Below, piece after piece: positions 1-10,142 of a stretch of DNA of 64,000 bases. Source of the stretch: Pantoea sp. RIT-PI-b (GTDB lineage: Bacteria > Pseudomonadota > Gammaproteobacteria > Enterobacterales > Enterobacteriaceae); assembly GCF_001187905.1 (NCBI RefSeq), contig NZ_LGIS01000014.1, positions 248,001-312,000 on the forward strand. Reading direction: 5' to 3'. The position numbers were made by a program, and so were the translations under genes. Within the stretch, counting starts at the first letter, position 1, and every line of letters begins with the position of its first letter. The notes beneath the pieces were generated by a model that was given only the letters and a program-made list of their open reading frames with translations, did not search any database and was not told the DNA's origin.

Positions 1-1395
1 CTGGCGGAAGCGGGCATCAGCGATGCGTATCGCATCACTGATAAGCAAGAGCGTTACACGCAGGTTGGCGCCGTTAAAGATGCCACTATCGCCGCTCTGC
101 AGGCTGAAGATGAAACTTTGGATGCTGGCGATATCGCTGACATCGTGCATGACCTCGAGAAGAGCGTTGTTCGTAGCCGTATTATCCGTGGCGAACCGCG
201 TATCGATGGTCGTGAAAAAGATATGATTCGTGGCCTCGACGTGCGCACTGGCGTACTGCCACGCACGCACGGTTCTTCACTGTTCACCCGTGGTGAAACG
301 CAGGCGCTGGTTACCGCGACCTTAGGTACCGCACGTGACGCGCAAAACCTGGATGAGTTGATGGGCGAGCGTACCGATAGCTTCCTGTTCCACTACAACT
401 TCCCTCCATACTGCGTGGGCGAAACCGGCATGGTTGGCTCTCCAAAGCGTCGTGAGATTGGTCATGGTCGTTTGGCTAAGCGTGGCGTGCTGGCAGTGAT
501 GCCTAAGCAAGCTGATTTCCCATACACCGTACGTGTGGTGTCAGAAATCACCGAATCTAACGGTTCTTCTTCAATGGCTTCCGTGTGTGGTGCTTCTCTG
601 GCACTGATGGATGCAGGCGTACCGATCAAAGCAGCCGTTGCCGGTATTGCGATGGGTCTGGTTAAAGAAGCGGACAATTTTGTTGTTCTGTCAGACATTC
701 TGGGTGACGAAGATCACCTCGGCGACATGGACTTCAAAGTTGCAGGTAGCCGCGACGGTATCACTGCACTGCAGATGGATATCAAAATCGAAGGTATCAC
801 CCGTGAAATCATGCAGGTTGCCCTGAATCAAGCTAAGGGTGCACGTCTGCATATCCTGAGCGTGATGGAACAGGCAATCAGCACGCCGCGTCAGGAAATC
901 TCTGAATTCGCGCCGCGTATTTACACCATCAAAATCAGTTCAGACAAGATCAAAGATGTCATCGGTAAAGGCGGCTCGGTAATCCGTGCGCTGACCGAAG
1001 AAACCGGCACCACCATCGAAATCGAAGATGATGGCACCGTGAAGATCGCTGCAACTGATAGCCTGAAAGCTAAAGAAGCCATTCGTCGCATCGAAGAGAT
1101 TACTGCTGAGATCGAAGTGGGCCGCGTTTACTCAGGCAAAGTGACACGTATCGTTGATTTCGGTGCCTTCGTGGCAATCGGCGGCGGTAAAGAAGGTTTG
1201 GTTCACATCTCTCAGATCGCTGACAAGCGCGTAGAGAAAGTGACCGACTATCTGCAGATGGGCCAGGAAGTTCCAGTTAAAGTGATGGAAGTGGACCGTC
1301 AGGGCCGTGTACGCCTGAGCATCAAAGAAGCGACAGAGCAGAAACCAGCGGAAGAAGTTGCTACCGCTGCAACTGATGCATCTGACGCCGAGTAA
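1..1395 (+). CDS. pnp: Polynucleotide phosphorylase, C-terminal ~464 residues (5' end outside window)
   Basis: PNPase is a 3'-5' phosphorolytic exoribonuclease of the cytoplasm and a degradosome component. The reading frame is open from base 1, so the start lies upstream. The visible part holds the second RNase PH-like core domain, then a KH domain with the GxxG loop (IGKGGSVIR, bases ~961-987), then an S1 domain ([19 protein letters not shown], from ~1117). The tail after S1 is rich in Ala, Glu and Thr, as is usual in enterobacteria. Residues match E. coli Pnp almost throughout. It is followed by nlpI on the same strand, the conserved enterobacterial order. Identification is secure; the missing N-terminus cannot be assessed. 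Confidence 0.98.
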   Translation: MAEAGISDAYRITDKQERYTQVGAVKDATIAALQAEDETLDAGDIADIVHDLEKSVVRSRIIRGEPRIDGREKDMIRGLDVRTGVLPRTHGSSLFTRGETQALVTATLGTARDAQNLDELMGERTDSFLFHYNFPPYCVGETGMVGSPKRREIGHGRLAKRGVLAVMPKQADFPYTVRVVSEITESNGSSSMASVCGASLALMDAGVPIKAAVAGIAMGLVKEADNFVVLSDILGDEDHLGDMDFKVAGSRDGITALQMDIKIEGITREIMQVALNQAKGARLHILSVMEQAISTPRQEISEFAPRIYTIKISSDKIKDVIGKGGSVIRALTEETGTTIEIEDDGTVKIAATDSLKAKEAIRRIEEITAEIEVGRVYSGKVTRIVDFGAFVAIGGGKEGLVHISQIADKRVEKVTDYLQMGQEVPVKVMEVDRQGRVRLSIKEATEQKPAEEVATAATDASDAE

Positions 1396-1410
1396 GCGTT
1401 TACCGATTGG

Positions 1411-1440
1411 CCTCTCCCTGCTCTGTGGGGAGAGGTATTT
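1411..1440 (+). terminator. Hairpin after pnp
   Basis: CCTCTCCC pairs with GGGAGAGG across a 9-base loop, followed by a short weak T-run (TATTT). It lies 16 bases past the pnp stop. It could be a terminator or an mRNA 3'-end stabiliser; the poor T-tract suggests partial read-through into nlpI. Confidence 0.55.
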
Positions 1441-1524
1441 AGATCATCGCGAGGGCGGGAATCCTTGTGCACAGCAGGAGGATGACAGGATGGTTGTCCC
1501 AATGTTTGTATTCGGGAGTGGGAA

Positions 1525-2409
1525 ATGAAGCCTTTTTTGCGCTGGTGTTTTGTTGCGACAGCTATCACGCTGGCAGGATGCAGCAACTCCAATTGGCGTA
1601 AGAACGAAGTTCTGGCAGTACCTTTGCAGCCCACACTGCAGCAAGAGGTGATCCTGGCACGCATGGAACAAATTCTTGCCAGTCGTGCCCTGACCGATGA
1701 TGAACGCGCACAGCTATTATATGAGCGCGGAGTGTTGTATGATAGTTTGGGTCTGAGGGCATTAGCGCGGAACGATTTTTCGCAAGCGCTGTCTATAAGA
1801 CCAGATATGCCTGAGGTATTTAATTATCTCGGTATATACTTAACGCAGGCAGGCAACTTTGATGCTGCCTATGAAGCGTTTGATTCTGTACTTGAGCTTG
1901 ATCCAACTTACAACTATGCGCATTTAAACCGTGGTATCGCCCTCTATTACGGCGGTCGATACAAGTTAGCGCAAGATGATCTGCTGGCGTTTTATCAAGA
2001 CGATCCTAACGATCCTTTCCGCAGCCTTTGGCTCTATCTCGTTGAAAGCGAAATGGACGCCGACAAGGCAAAAGTTACGCTGAGACAGCGTCATGACAAA
2101 GCGGTCCGGGACCAATGGGGATGGAATATTGTCGAGTTCTACCTTGGCGACATCAGTGAAAAAACATTGATGGAACGTCTCAAGGCGGACGCAACGGATA
2201 ACACCTCGCTCGCTGAACATCTCAGTGAAACCAACTTCTATTTAGGTAAGTACTACCTAAGTCTGGGGGAGAAGGACGACGCGAAAGCGTTGTTCAAACT
2301 GGCGGTGGCCAACAACGTAAACAACTTTGTTGAACACCGATACGCATTGTTGGAACTGGCGCAACTCGGCCAGACACAAGACGATTTATCAGAATCTGAC
2401 CAGCAATAG
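1525..2409 (+). CDS. nlpI: Lipoprotein NlpI
   Basis: NlpI is an outer-membrane lipoprotein that acts as an adaptor for peptidoglycan hydrolases and for the Prc protease. The product has 294 residues, the family length. The N-terminus is a lipoprotein signal ([18 protein letters not shown]) with the lipobox Leu-Ala-Gly-Cys and Cys19 as the acylation site. The rest is helical with tetratricopeptide repeats visible in the middle third (for example [20 protein letters not shown] and [16 protein letters not shown]). It lies between pnp and deaD, as in E. coli, where its expression is partly coupled to pnp. The ATG at 1525 is preceded by a purine-rich stretch (GGGAGTGGGAA). Confidence 0.96.
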   Translation: MKPFLRWCFVATAITLAGCSNSNWRKNEVLAVPLQPTLQQEVILARMEQILASRALTDDERAQLLYERGVLYDSLGLRALARNDFSQALSIRPDMPEVFNYLGIYLTQAGNFDAAYEAFDSVLELDPTYNYAHLNRGIALYYGGRYKLAQDDLLAFYQDDPNDPFRSLWLYLVESEMDADKAKVTLRQRHDKAVRDQWGWNIVEFYLGDISEKTLMERLKADATDNTSLAEHLSETNFYLGKYYLSLGEKDDAKALFKLAVANNVNNFVEHRYALLELAQLGQTQDDLSESDQQ

Positions 2410-2513
2410 CTGACGAACTTTTATTGCCTGAATACCTGTAAAGTCATCATCTTCAGAGATGAGGGCTTTTCTGTTCGTCAAAACTTCTAATTTGAGCCGG
2501 TTCACACTTTTTG

Positions 2514-2570
2514 ATGAAAATGACTGAAAGTTTTCACGACGAGTTATGTAGACTGGCCGCCGCAATCTAA
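2514..2570 (+). CDS. yrbN: YrbN-like small protein, 18 residues, upstream of deaD
   Basis: A short ORF encodes [18 protein letters not shown] and ends 16 bases before the deaD ATG. In E. coli a tiny gene, yrbN, occupies exactly this place between nlpI and deaD; position is the main reason for the name, and the [11 protein letters not shown] core fits my memory of that peptide. The GAGG that probably serves deaD directly follows the yrbN stop (TAAGAGG), so translation of the small ORF could influence deaD translation by coupling. A second in-frame ATG lies at 2520. Function is unknown in any species; it may act only as a leader. The ORF is too short for ordinary gene finders. Confidence 0.7.
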   Translation: MKMTESFHDELCRLAAAI

Positions 2571-2586
2571 GAGGCACGTGTACTAC

Positions 2587-4476
2587 ATGACTGATATTCA
2601 AACCACTTTTGCTGACCTTGGCCTGAACGCCGACATCCTCGAATCACTGAACGGTATGGGCTACGTTAAGCCTTCTCCAATCCAGGCTGAGTGCATTCCT
2701 CACCTGCTGGCTGGCCGTGATGTGTTGGGTATGGCGCAGACCGGTAGTGGTAAAACCGCGGCATTCTCGTTGCCGCTGCTAAACAACATTGATCCTACTG
2801 TTAAAGCACCGCAAATTTTGGTGCTGGCACCTACCCGTGAATTAGCGGTGCAGGTTGCTGAAGCCGTCACAGAATTCTCTAAACACATGCGTGGCATTAA
2901 CGTTGTAGCCCTGTACGGCGGCCAACGTTATGACGTGCAGCTGCGCGCACTGCGTCAGGGACCACAAGTCGTTGTGGGTACGCCTGGTCGTCTGCTGGAT
3001 CACCTGAAACGCGGCACGTTAGATCTTTCTAACCTGCGCGGTCTGGTACTGGACGAAGCTGATGAAATGCTGCGTATGGGCTTCATCGAAGACGTTGAAA
3101 CCATCATGGCGCAGATTCCAGACGGTCATCAGACCGCGCTGTTCTCAGCCACCATGCCAGAAGCGATTCGTCGTATTACGAAACGCTTCATGAAAGATCC
3201 GCAGGAAGTGCGCATCCAGTCAAGCCTGACTACGCGCCCAGACATTTCTCAGTCTTACTGGACCGCTTACGGCCGTAAAACTGATGCGCTGGTTCGCTTC
3301 CTGGAAGCTGAAGATTTCGATGCAGCTATTATCTTCGTGCGTACCAAAAATGCCACGCTGGAAGTGGCCGAAGCGCTGGAGCGTAGCGGTTATAACAGTG
3401 CAGCATTGAACGGTGACATGAACCAGGCACTGCGTGAGCAGACGCTGGAGCGCTTGAAAGATGGTCGTCTCGACATCCTGATCGCTACCGACGTTGCCGC
3501 ACGTGGCCTGGACGTTGAGCGTATCAGCCTGGTTGTAAACTTTGATATCCCAATGGATGCAGAGTCTTACGTTCACCGTATCGGTCGTACCGGCCGTGCA
3601 GGTCGTGCAGGTCGTGCATTGCTGTTCGTTGAGAACCGCGAGCGTCGTCTGCTGCGCAACATTGAACGTACTATGAAGCTGACCATTCCAGAAGTTGAGC
3701 TGCCTAATGCAGAACTGCTGGGTGAGCGTCGTCTGGCCAAGTTCGCGGCTAAAGTACAGCAGCAGCTGGAAAGCAGCGATCTGGACCAATATCGCGCACT
3801 GCTGAGCAAAATGCAGCCGGGCGAAGATCTGGATATCGAAACTCTGGCCGCAGCACTGCTGAAAATGGCTCAGGGCGAACGTCCACTGATTCTGCCACCA
3901 GAAGCACCGCGTCCAGCGCGTCGTGAATTCAGCGATCGTCCTGAGCGTAGTGAACGTCGTGATTCACGTGATTCTCGCGGCCCACGCGAAAGCCGTGACA
4001 GCCGTGATGGCGATCGCCCACGTCGTGAACGTCGTGATGTTGGTGAAATGCAGCTGTACCGCATTGAAGTTGGCCGTGATGATGGTGTTGAAGTTCGTCA
4101 CATCGTTGGCGCGATCGCTAACGAAGGCGATATCAGCAGCCGCTATATCGGTAACATCAAGCTGTTTGGCACGCACTCAACTATCGAGCTGCCGAAAGGC
4201 ATGCCGGGCGAAGTTCTGCAGCATTTTACTCGCACGCGTATTCTGAATAAACCGATGAATATGCAGTTGATGGGTGATGCACCAGTGCATGAGCGTAGCG
4301 AACGCCGTGGTAGCGGTGCTCCGCGTGATGGCGCACCACGTGGCGAAGGCGCTCCACGTCGCTTCTCCGAACGTCGTGAAGGTGGCCGCGAAGGCGGACG
4401 CTTCAGCCGTGAAGGTGGTCGTGGACCACGTCGTGAAGAGGGTGCAGCTGCTGCACCACGTCGTCGTGACGCATAA
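2587..4476 (+). CDS. deaD: DEAD-box RNA helicase DeaD/CsdA
   Basis: This cold-shock ATP-dependent RNA helicase works in ribosome assembly and mRNA decay. Motifs are in order: Q motif (PSPIQAECI), Walker A (AQTGSGKT), PTRELA, TPGR, DEAD at 'LDEADEML', SAT, ARGLD and [12 protein letters not shown] DbpA/CsdA-type RNA-binding domain follows ([15 protein letters not shown] to MNMQLMGD). An Arg/Gly/Ser-rich tail carries short repeats ([17 protein letters not shown] and later RREGGREGG units). The ATG at 2587 (MTDIQTTF) is preferred to the in-frame GTG at 2578, because GAGG at 2571-2574 is too close to the GTG; length is then 629 residues. It sits downstream of nlpI and yrbN, as in E. coli. Confidence 0.97.
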   Translation: MTDIQTTFADLGLNADILESLNGMGYVKPSPIQAECIPHLLAGRDVLGMAQTGSGKTAAFSLPLLNNIDPTVKAPQILVLAPTRELAVQVAEAVTEFSKHMRGINVVALYGGQRYDVQLRALRQGPQVVVGTPGRLLDHLKRGTLDLSNLRGLVLDEADEMLRMGFIEDVETIMAQIPDGHQTALFSATMPEAIRRITKRFMKDPQEVRIQSSLTTRPDISQSYWTAYGRKTDALVRFLEAEDFDAAIIFVRTKNATLEVAEALERSGYNSAALNGDMNQALREQTLERLKDGRLDILIATDVAARGLDVERISLVVNFDIPMDAESYVHRIGRTGRAGRAGRALLFVENRERRLLRNIERTMKLTIPEVELPNAELLGERRLAKFAAKVQQQLESSDLDQYRALLSKMQPGEDLDIETLAAALLKMAQGERPLILPPEAPRPARREFSDRPERSERRDSRDSRGPRESRDSRDGDRPRRERRDVGEMQLYRIEVGRDDGVEVRHIVGAIANEGDISSRYIGNIKLFGTHSTIELPKGMPGEVLQHFTRTRILNKPMNMQLMGDAPVHERSERRGSGAPRDGAPRGEGAPRRFSERREGGREGGRFSREGGRGPRREEGAAAAPRRRDA

Positions 4477-4495
4477 GCGATAAACGCTAAAGAGT

Positions 4496-4525
4496 AAAAA
4501 GGGACGCTGATGCGTCCCTTTTTTT
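4496..4525 (+). terminator. Rho-independent terminator after deaD
   Basis: GGGACGC (4501-4507) pairs with GCGTCCC (4512-4518) around a TGAT loop and is followed by eight T. The A-run before the stem could let it act in both directions, serving also the convergent SDR gene. Confidence 0.9.
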
Positions 4526-4545
4526 ATGCTGGCGGAAACTAAATT

Positions 4546-5292
4546 TTACACGCCACCGGCAATCAGCACGCGCTCGCCGCTAACGTAAGCTGACTCTTCT
4601 GAAGCCAGGAACAGCGCCACCTGCGCCACATCTTCTGGCAGGCCAAAGCGTCCTAATGGCGTTGCCGCAATCAGCTGAGCTTTTAATTCCGGATGCATCT
4701 TCTTCGCTGCCAGCAAGCCTTCGGTCAAAATGATGCCAGGCGCTAACGCATTGACGCGAATATTACGCGGCCCCAATTCCCGTGCGAGACCCTGGGTCAG
4801 CGTATCAATTGCGCCTTTAGTTGCCGCCCAAAGCACCGAACCGGGCGTGCTGCGTTGGCTGTTAAGGGCGCTGAGGTTAATGATGGAACCGCCACGAGCC
4901 GGGAAATGTTTTGCCGCCAGCTGACAAACCAGCAAAGTGCCAAGCAGATTCACATTCAGCTGCTGTTGCATCTCGCTGATGCTGAGATCGCTGAAGTCGC
5001 CGTGGTGAAAAATACCGGCATTGTTCACCACAATGTCGGGTGCGCCAAACTGCTCAATGCTGCTAGCGAACAGGCGCTGCACATCGGCCTCGCGCGAGAT
5101 ATCTGCCTGTACAGCGATGGCGTCACTACCCAGCGCCTGAATGTCAGTGACCACATCCGCGGCGCCCACTTCATCCTGAAGATAGTTGACCACCACACGA
5201 GCACCGGCCGCCGCGAAAGTCATGGCGATGGCAGCACCAATGCCTTTCGAAGCGCCCGTCACCAGCGCAATTTTGCCTTCAAGTGTTTTCAT
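4546..5292 (-). CDS. SDR-family oxidoreductase with Trp in place of the catalytic Tyr
   Basis: A 248-residue classical short-chain dehydrogenase/reductase. The nucleotide-binding motif TGASKGIG (residues 12-19), the NNAG motif (90-93) and the structural Ser141 (INLSAL) are present, and Lys159 is kept. At the position of the catalytic Tyr of YxxxK the protein has Trp155 (SVLWAATKGA, codon TGG, complement of CCA at 4828-4830). Family knowledge says Tyr is the acid/base, so normal chemistry is doubtful; a sequencing error would need two changed bases. The start ATG at 5292 has GGAGAGA just upstream; an in-frame ATG at 5391 is rejected because it lacks a ribosome site and family homology. It is divergent from the AraC-type regulator, probably its controller. 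Confidence 0.9.
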   Translation of the reverse strand: MKTLEGKIALVTGASKGIGAAIAMTFAAAGARVVVNYLQDEVGAADVVTDIQALGSDAIAVQADISREADVQRLFASSIEQFGAPDIVVNNAGIFHHGDFSDLSISEMQQQLNVNLLGTLLVCQLAAKHFPARGGSIINLSALNSQRSTPGSVLWAATKGAIDTLTQGLARELGPRNIRVNALAPGIILTEGLLAAKKMHPELKAQLIAATPLGRFGLPEDVAQVALFLASEESAYVSGERVLIAGGV

Positions 5293-5475
5293 TGTGTCTC
5301 TCCACCTGAGATTTCGGGGAAGATAAAGCATGCGCTGCCCGTACAATTTGGTGGTAGCGCAATCCTGCAAGCTTTTTGCACAATCCTGCAAATCTGCTGT
5401 GCAAGGACTAGGCGTAATTCCTGCGACAAGCGAGAATATCAGCTTAGTGATTTCTTATCGCGGAGCGCATATCGC

Positions 5476-6393
5476 ATGATTCATCAGCAGCAATGGCAGC
5501 AGTTAGTGGCGATTATCGCCCGTCATGCGCCGGAAGATGGTCGCCATAATAGCCCGATCGATTTTCTCTCATTTGGCCGCAGTTCCAAGCCCACCAGCTT
5601 GACGCACGTAGCGACCTGGGCCAGTTTCGCGCTGGTAGCGCAAGGACAGAAAGCCCTGCGCATGGGCGATGATGTGATGCATTACGGACCGGGCGATTTG
5701 CTGCTGGTGACGCTCGATATGCCGGTGCAATCCTGCGTAGTAATGGCGACGGCAGAAAAACCGAATCTCGGCGTGGGCATCACCATCAACGAAACGCGTC
5801 TAATGCGTTACCTTGAGCATTTTCCACATCATCATGTTGGTAGCAGTGCCATCAGCGAACGCGGCATTGCCGTGCATAAAGTTGCGCCACCGTTGGTCGA
5901 TGCGGTGATGCGTCTGGTTGAATTATTGGATCAGCCACAGGATATAGCCGCACTGGCGCCGTTAATTGAGCAGGAAATTTTCTATCGTTTGCTGACCGGA
6001 CCAGAAGGACCGCGCATTCTCAACATGGCGCTGACGGAACGACCAGGCAACAAAGTGGCGCGCGCAGCACGTTGGCTACGTGAAAACTTTCATCAGCCAC
6101 TAAAAATGGATCACCTGGCGAGCAGCGTAGGAATGAGCATTTCGTCGTTGCATCATCACTTCAAAGCGGTGACGGCGATGACGCCGATGCAGTATCAAAA
6201 GCAGCTGCGGCTGAATGAAGCGCGGCGCCTGATGTTAATTGAGAAGCTGGATGCCGGAACGGCGGGCTATCGGGTAGGGTATCAAAGTGCATCGCAGTTC
6301 AGTCGCGAATACAGCCGTTTTCACGGCCAGTCTCCGGCGCGTGATGTGCGAACAATTGCGGTGGGTCAGGAGTGGTTAAACCCACCGCAATAA
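5476..6393 (+). CDS. AraC-family transcriptional regulator
   Basis: A 305-residue regulator. The first ~190 residues resemble the AraC N-terminal ligand-binding type seen in regulators of dehydrogenase genes (DFLSFGRSSKPTSLTHVA, MHYGPGDLLLVTLDMPV). The C-terminal ~100 residues form the two helix-turn-helix AraC DNA-binding domain (KMDHLASSVGMSISSLHHHF and ...YRVGYQSASQFSREYSRFHG). The start at 5476 (MIHQQQW) has GGAG ten bases upstream; the same frame stays open far upstream antisense to the SDR gene, but that part is shadow. Divergent placement from the SDR gene, with ~180 bases between, suggests that it regulates it. The inducer is unknown. Confidence 0.9.
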   Translation: MIHQQQWQQLVAIIARHAPEDGRHNSPIDFLSFGRSSKPTSLTHVATWASFALVAQGQKALRMGDDVMHYGPGDLLLVTLDMPVQSCVVMATAEKPNLGVGITINETRLMRYLEHFPHHHVGSSAISERGIAVHKVAPPLVDAVMRLVELLDQPQDIAALAPLIEQEIFYRLLTGPEGPRILNMALTERPGNKVARAARWLRENFHQPLKMDHLASSVGMSISSLHHHFKAVTAMTPMQYQKQLRLNEARRLMLIEKLDAGTAGYRVGYQSASQFSREYSRFHGQSPARDVRTIAVGQEWLNPPQ

Positions 6394-6396
6394 CCG

Positions 6397-7407
6397 TTAC
6401 AGCGAGCGCGCGGCTTCCATTGCCAGTGCGAAGGAGCGCAGACGTGCCTGTGAGTCGTAAATCTGGCCGTTAACCATGATCTCATCCGCCTGAGTTTCAC
6501 GTACCAGCGCTGCCAGTCCGTTTCGTACTTTTTCGCTGTCGCCGACAATCGACATGCTCAGCGCTTGCTGCACGCCATATTGTTCAGACGGTGACCACAG
6601 ATTATCCATGTTCTCCACCGGCGCGGGTAGCGGACCCGGCTTGCCACGACGCAGATTGATAAACTGCTGCTGCATTGAGGTAAACAGGAAGCGCGCATCA
6701 CGTTCGCTATCGGCCGCGACGACGTTAACGCACACCATCGCATACGGTTTCGCCAGACGCGCGGAAGGTTTGAATTTCTCACGATAGAGATGCAGTGCCT
6801 GGAACAGCAGGTCTGGCGCAAAGTGCGAGGCAAACGCAAACGGCAAACCAAGCTGAGCGGCTAGTTGTGCGCTATACAGGCTGGATCCCAGTAGCCACAC
6901 CGGAATCTTCAGGCCTAAACCTGGCACCGGCTGAACGGGTGGATGTTCGCCTTCTTCGGCGTCAAACCAGCGAATCAGCTCAGAGACATCTTCCGGGAAA
7001 CTATCCGCCTGGCCGCTGGAAAGATGACGACGCAACGCCAGCATGGTGCGTTGGTCCGAACCTGGCGCGCGGCCTAATCCCAGATCGATACGGCCAGGAT
7101 AAAGCGATTCGAGGGTACCAAACTGTTCGGCGATCACCAGCGGCGCATGGTTTGGCAACATGATGCCACCCGAACCAAGACGCAGGGTTTCGGTGTTTGC
7201 CGCTAAATAGCCAATCAGTACCGACGTGGCAGCGCTGGCAATGCCGGTCATATTGTGGTGTTCGGCCAGCCAATAGCGGTGGAAACCAAGCGCTTCAGAC
7301 TGACGCGCCAGCGCCAGCGAGTTATGGAACGCGTCGCGCGCAGATGAACCTTGTGGAATAGGGGCCAGATCCAACACGGACAGGCGAACAGTTTTTTTCT
7401 CAGACAT
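6397..7407 (-). CDS. yhbW: LLM-class flavin-dependent oxidoreductase YhbW
   Basis: A luciferase-like monooxygenase of the bacterial single-domain type, presumably using reduced FMN; the natural substrate is not known. The product (336 residues) keeps family signatures such as [35 protein letters not shown] and [14 protein letters not shown], and follows E. coli YhbW along its length. The ATG at 7407 has GGAG five bases upstream; a GTG two codons earlier (7413) is possible. Its stop lies three bases from that of the convergent AraC gene. It is next to ubiV, the arrangement found in E. coli. Confidence 0.94.
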   Translation of the reverse strand: MSEKKTVRLSVLDLAPIPQGSSARDAFHNSLALARQSEALGFHRYWLAEHHNMTGIASAATSVLIGYLAANTETLRLGSGGIMLPNHAPLVIAEQFGTLESLYPGRIDLGLGRAPGSDQRTMLALRRHLSSGQADSFPEDVSELIRWFDAEEGEHPPVQPVPGLGLKIPVWLLGSSLYSAQLAAQLGLPFAFASHFAPDLLFQALHLYREKFKPSARLAKPYAMVCVNVVAADSERDARFLFTSMQQQFINLRRGKPGPLPAPVENMDNLWSPSEQYGVQQALSMSIVGDSEKVRNGLAALVRETQADEIMVNGQIYDSQARLRSFALAMEAARSL

Positions 7408-7524
7408 TGGCACTCCAAATAAGGATGGCGCAGGTGTTTAATCGGACCTGCGTCTGTGAGTATTACTCATCGTTACCTATATTAAAACTGCTAATAACAG
7501 CTGGAATATAGCCGGAATGTGCCT

Positions 7525-8409
7525 TTATCCGCCGCCTTCCAGTGCCATTCCGGCCAGGCGACGCCAATAACCGTTACTATCACTGCCACGCGCCATCATC
7601 AGCGGTGCCTGTCCGGCTTCATTGGCACGAAATCTATCGACTTCTGCCAACGTGCTTTCGCCTTGGGGTGACAGGCGCACAATGTCGACCCAATTATGCA
7701 TGCCGCTCAGATCGTTGCCGAGGTTGTAGCAATAGCCGCTCATGGTTTGAATGCCGTTTAGCACAAACACCTGCTGGCCCTCCTGCGACAACACACGACG
7801 CCCGGTTGGGTAGTTAATACAGCAGGTTTGGCAGTCATCTTTGGCACGATTCTCAGCGCGGGCGGTAAAGCAGCGCGCCGACAGCGCCAGCGGCAGATGC
7901 CCATAACCGAGCACCTCCACCTCAAACTTATCGCGGACGCCTGCTGCATCGCACTGTTGCAGCAGTTGAATCAGCCAGTCGCGCGACATCTCCACCGGAA
8001 TGCACCAGCGCGTCATGCCCTCTTTTAATAATAGTTGCAGCGTCTGTGCGTTATAGACATTGAGCGTCGGGCCCGCGACAAACGGCAATCGGCGCTCCGC
8101 CGCCATATTTACCGTACCCATATCGTTGGCTTCCAGCAGGAATTCGCCGTTTTCGACATAGCGACGCAGCTCTTTCACTTCCGACGGCGACTGCAGCAAT
8201 GCCAGCGTACTGAGCACCACTTGCTTGCCGTGCTGCGCCAGCAGGCGGGCGATTTCCATCCATTGATTAAATGAGGTGGCGCGACGTTTACTGCACACCG
8301 CTTCGCCGAGATAGACGATCTCGGCGCTGCTTGCGGCAGCATGTTGATAAAAGTTCTCCAGCGTTTCAGTTGGCCAGTACCACAGCACCGGCCCAAGGGC
8401 GTATTTCAT
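7525..8409 (-). CDS. ubiV: UbiV, O2-independent ubiquinone hydroxylation protein
   Basis: UbiV (formerly YhbV) is a U32-family Fe-S protein. With UbiU and UbiT it allows hydroxylation steps of ubiquinone synthesis without oxygen. The 294 residues carry the four Cys known to bind a 4Fe-4S cluster in E. coli UbiV, at Cys39, Cys180, Cys193 and Cys197 (DDCQTCCINY). The N-terminus is MKYALGPVLWYW. It follows ubiU on the minus strand after 9 bases, so the two form an operon; ubiT is divergent. In E. coli the operon is FNR-activated; I did not find a clear FNR site here. Confidence 0.96.
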   Translation of the reverse strand: MKYALGPVLWYWPTETLENFYQHAAASSAEIVYLGEAVCSKRRATSFNQWMEIARLLAQHGKQVVLSTLALLQSPSEVKELRRYVENGEFLLEANDMGTVNMAAERRLPFVAGPTLNVYNAQTLQLLLKEGMTRWCIPVEMSRDWLIQLLQQCDAAGVRDKFEVEVLGYGHLPLALSARCFTARAENRAKDDCQTCCINYPTGRRVLSQEGQQVFVLNGIQTMSGYCYNLGNDLSGMHNWVDIVRLSPQGESTLAEVDRFRANEAGQAPLMMARGSDSNGYWRRLAGMALEGGG

Positions 8410-8418
8410 GCGATCTCC

Positions 8419-9414
8419 TTATTGCCAGTCGCGGTGATAAGCACCAAGCGTGGTTTGGCTGCCTTCAGACAGTTCACCCAGCGCCTGCATCCACGGTTCC
8501 TGCACCATATAGTGCTCCGGCGCGGCCATACAGCGGTCAATTGCCTGACGCCACACTTTTGCCACCTGGGCCACATAGGCCGGACTGCGCTGACGCCCTT
8601 CGATTTTCACCGAGGCGATATTGGCGCGCAGCAACTCGGGCAGCAGCGACAGCGTATTCAAACTGGTGGGCTCTTCCAGCACGTGATAAAGCTGGTTATC
8701 CACTTCGTATCTGCCTTTGCACAGCGTGGGATAGCCAGCGCTTTCGTTGGGTGCGTATCGATCTATCAGCACTTCGTTCAGGCGCGACTCCATCCCTTTT
8801 GGCGTTTGCTGCCAGCGGACAAATTTGGCCGGGGAGCAGGCTCCAGCGCTATTCGGCGATTCGCCGGTCAGCCAGGAAGAGAGGTAGCAGCGGCCTTCGG
8901 CCATAATGCACAGGCTGCCAAAGGCGAACACTTCAAGCGGTACCGGCGTCTCACGCGCCAGCTGTTTTACCTGGTGCATCGACAGCACGCGCGGCAGTAC
9001 CACGCGGCTAAGTTGAAAGTGGCGATGATAAAAATGGATGGCCTGCAAATTAGTGGCAGAGGCCTGCACCGAAAGATGACGCTCAACCTGTGGATAGTGT
9101 TTGGCCGCGTACGCCAGCGTGGCGATGTCAGCCAGAATCAGCGCATCGGCACCGTTCTGTGCGGCAACGTCAATCGCCGTCTGCCAGCGATTCATACCGT
9201 CAGGATGGGCAAAGGTGTTGATTGCTACATGCAGCTTACGGCGATGCTGGTGCAGATAGCGCGCGGCCTCGGCCAGTTTCTTGTCGGTAAAATTGAGGCC
9301 AGCAAAGTGGCGGGCATTGGTATCATCTTTCAGGCCGACATACACCGCGTCAGCACCATGCTCCACCGCCGATTTCAGCGCAGGTAAATTCCCCGCTGGA
9401 CACAGCAGTTCCAT
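8419..9414 (-). CDS. ubiU: UbiU, O2-independent ubiquinone hydroxylation protein
   Basis: UbiU (formerly YhbU) is the U32-family partner of UbiV; the pair forms a complex with one 4Fe-4S cluster in each subunit. The 331 residues start at the conserved MELLCPAGNLPALK; 19 further codons upstream are open but not conserved and are left out. The four cluster Cys of the E. coli protein are present at 169, 176, 193 and 232 (FGSLCIMAEGRC, GACSPAKF, TLCKGRY). It is the first gene of ubiUV, divergent from ubiT with ~200 bases between, where shared control is likely. Confidence 0.96.
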   Translation of the reverse strand: MELLCPAGNLPALKSAVEHGADAVYVGLKDDTNARHFAGLNFTDKKLAEAARYLHQHRRKLHVAINTFAHPDGMNRWQTAIDVAAQNGADALILADIATLAYAAKHYPQVERHLSVQASATNLQAIHFYHRHFQLSRVVLPRVLSMHQVKQLARETPVPLEVFAFGSLCIMAEGRCYLSSWLTGESPNSAGACSPAKFVRWQQTPKGMESRLNEVLIDRYAPNESAGYPTLCKGRYEVDNQLYHVLEEPTSLNTLSLLPELLRANIASVKIEGRQRSPAYVAQVAKVWRQAIDRCMAAPEHYMVQEPWMQALGELSEGSQTTLGAYHRDWQ

Positions 9415-9617
9415 ACGTCTTCCTCCCCGGATTCTGAAGCCGAAGAGTGTAGATAACTGGCCAGCCAGCAATGTTGATTTAAGGCAGTGAAAGCGCCATT
9501 GATGATGCGGAGTGCAGCATTTTCGTCCGACCGGGTAGTGATTTCCTTGATCTCAGTGGAGGCGATGCCGGGCAGATGTGGCAAAATAGATGAAATTTTC
9601 TGAAGGGAATGTCGATA

Positions 9618-10142
9618 ATGTTTGCGCGCTTACGTGGCCTGATGGTTGAAAAAGGTCCAGAATTCCTGGCTTTACCGGTTTCAATTACCCCTTTCCCGCT
9701 GAAAAAAGTTATTCTGCAACAACTCCTAAACTGGCAATTTCGTCATGCTTTGTCTGAAGGTGAGTTAGACTTTCTGGAAGGGCGTTATCTGGGGATTGAG
9801 ATTGCCGATGTGAATCTGCGCTGGATCACTACCCTGCAAGCAGGACGCCTGACCGTTTCGCGCGACACCGAGGCTGATGTCTGGTTTCGCGGTGAAGCCA
9901 ACGATCTGTTGCTGGTGGCAGCACGCAAAGCGGATCCCGATATGTTGTTCTTTCAACGCCGCCTGGTGATTGAGGGTGACACGGAGCTGGGACTTGAGGT
10001 GAAAAACCTAATGGATGCCATTGAACTGGATGCCATGCCCACGCCATTACGCACGGGATTGCAGCAGCTCGCTGCTTTTATTGAGGCAGGAATGAAACAG
10101 GACGCGAAGGCCGCTGAGGCGCGCGCGGAGATCTCATGTTAA
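9618..10142 (+). CDS. ubiT: UbiT, SCP2-domain accessory factor for anaerobic ubiquinone synthesis
   Basis: UbiT (formerly YhbT) has an SCP2 sterol-carrier-like lipid-binding fold and is thought to bind isoprenoid quinone intermediates and assist UbiUV. The 174-residue product matches the E. coli length when started at ATG 9618 (MFARLRGLMVEKGP), which has GAAGGG at good spacing. The ATG at 9609 is only one base from that site and is less likely. Conserved core stretches include LFFQRRLVIEGDTELGLEVK and NLMDAIELDAMP. It overlaps yhbS by 7 bases, indicating co-transcription, and is divergent from ubiUV. Confidence 0.94.
   Translation: MFARLRGLMVEKGPEFLALPVSITPFPLKKVILQQLLNWQFRHALSEGELDFLEGRYLGIEIADVNLRWITTLQAGRLTVSRDTEADVWFRGEANDLLLVAARKADPDMLFFQRRLVIEGDTELGLEVKNLMDAIELDAMPTPLRTGLQQLAAFIEAGMKQDAKAAEARAEISC

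Noticed and set aside
4855..5475. An N-terminal extension of the AraC-type regulator by ~207 codons
   Set aside because: The extension is antisense to the SDR gene and the family start (MIHQQQW) has its own ribosome site.
8341..9387. A 348-codon plus-strand ORF
   Set aside because: It lies fully antisense to ubiU and ubiV and starts inside ubiV; it is a shadow of the third-position bias.
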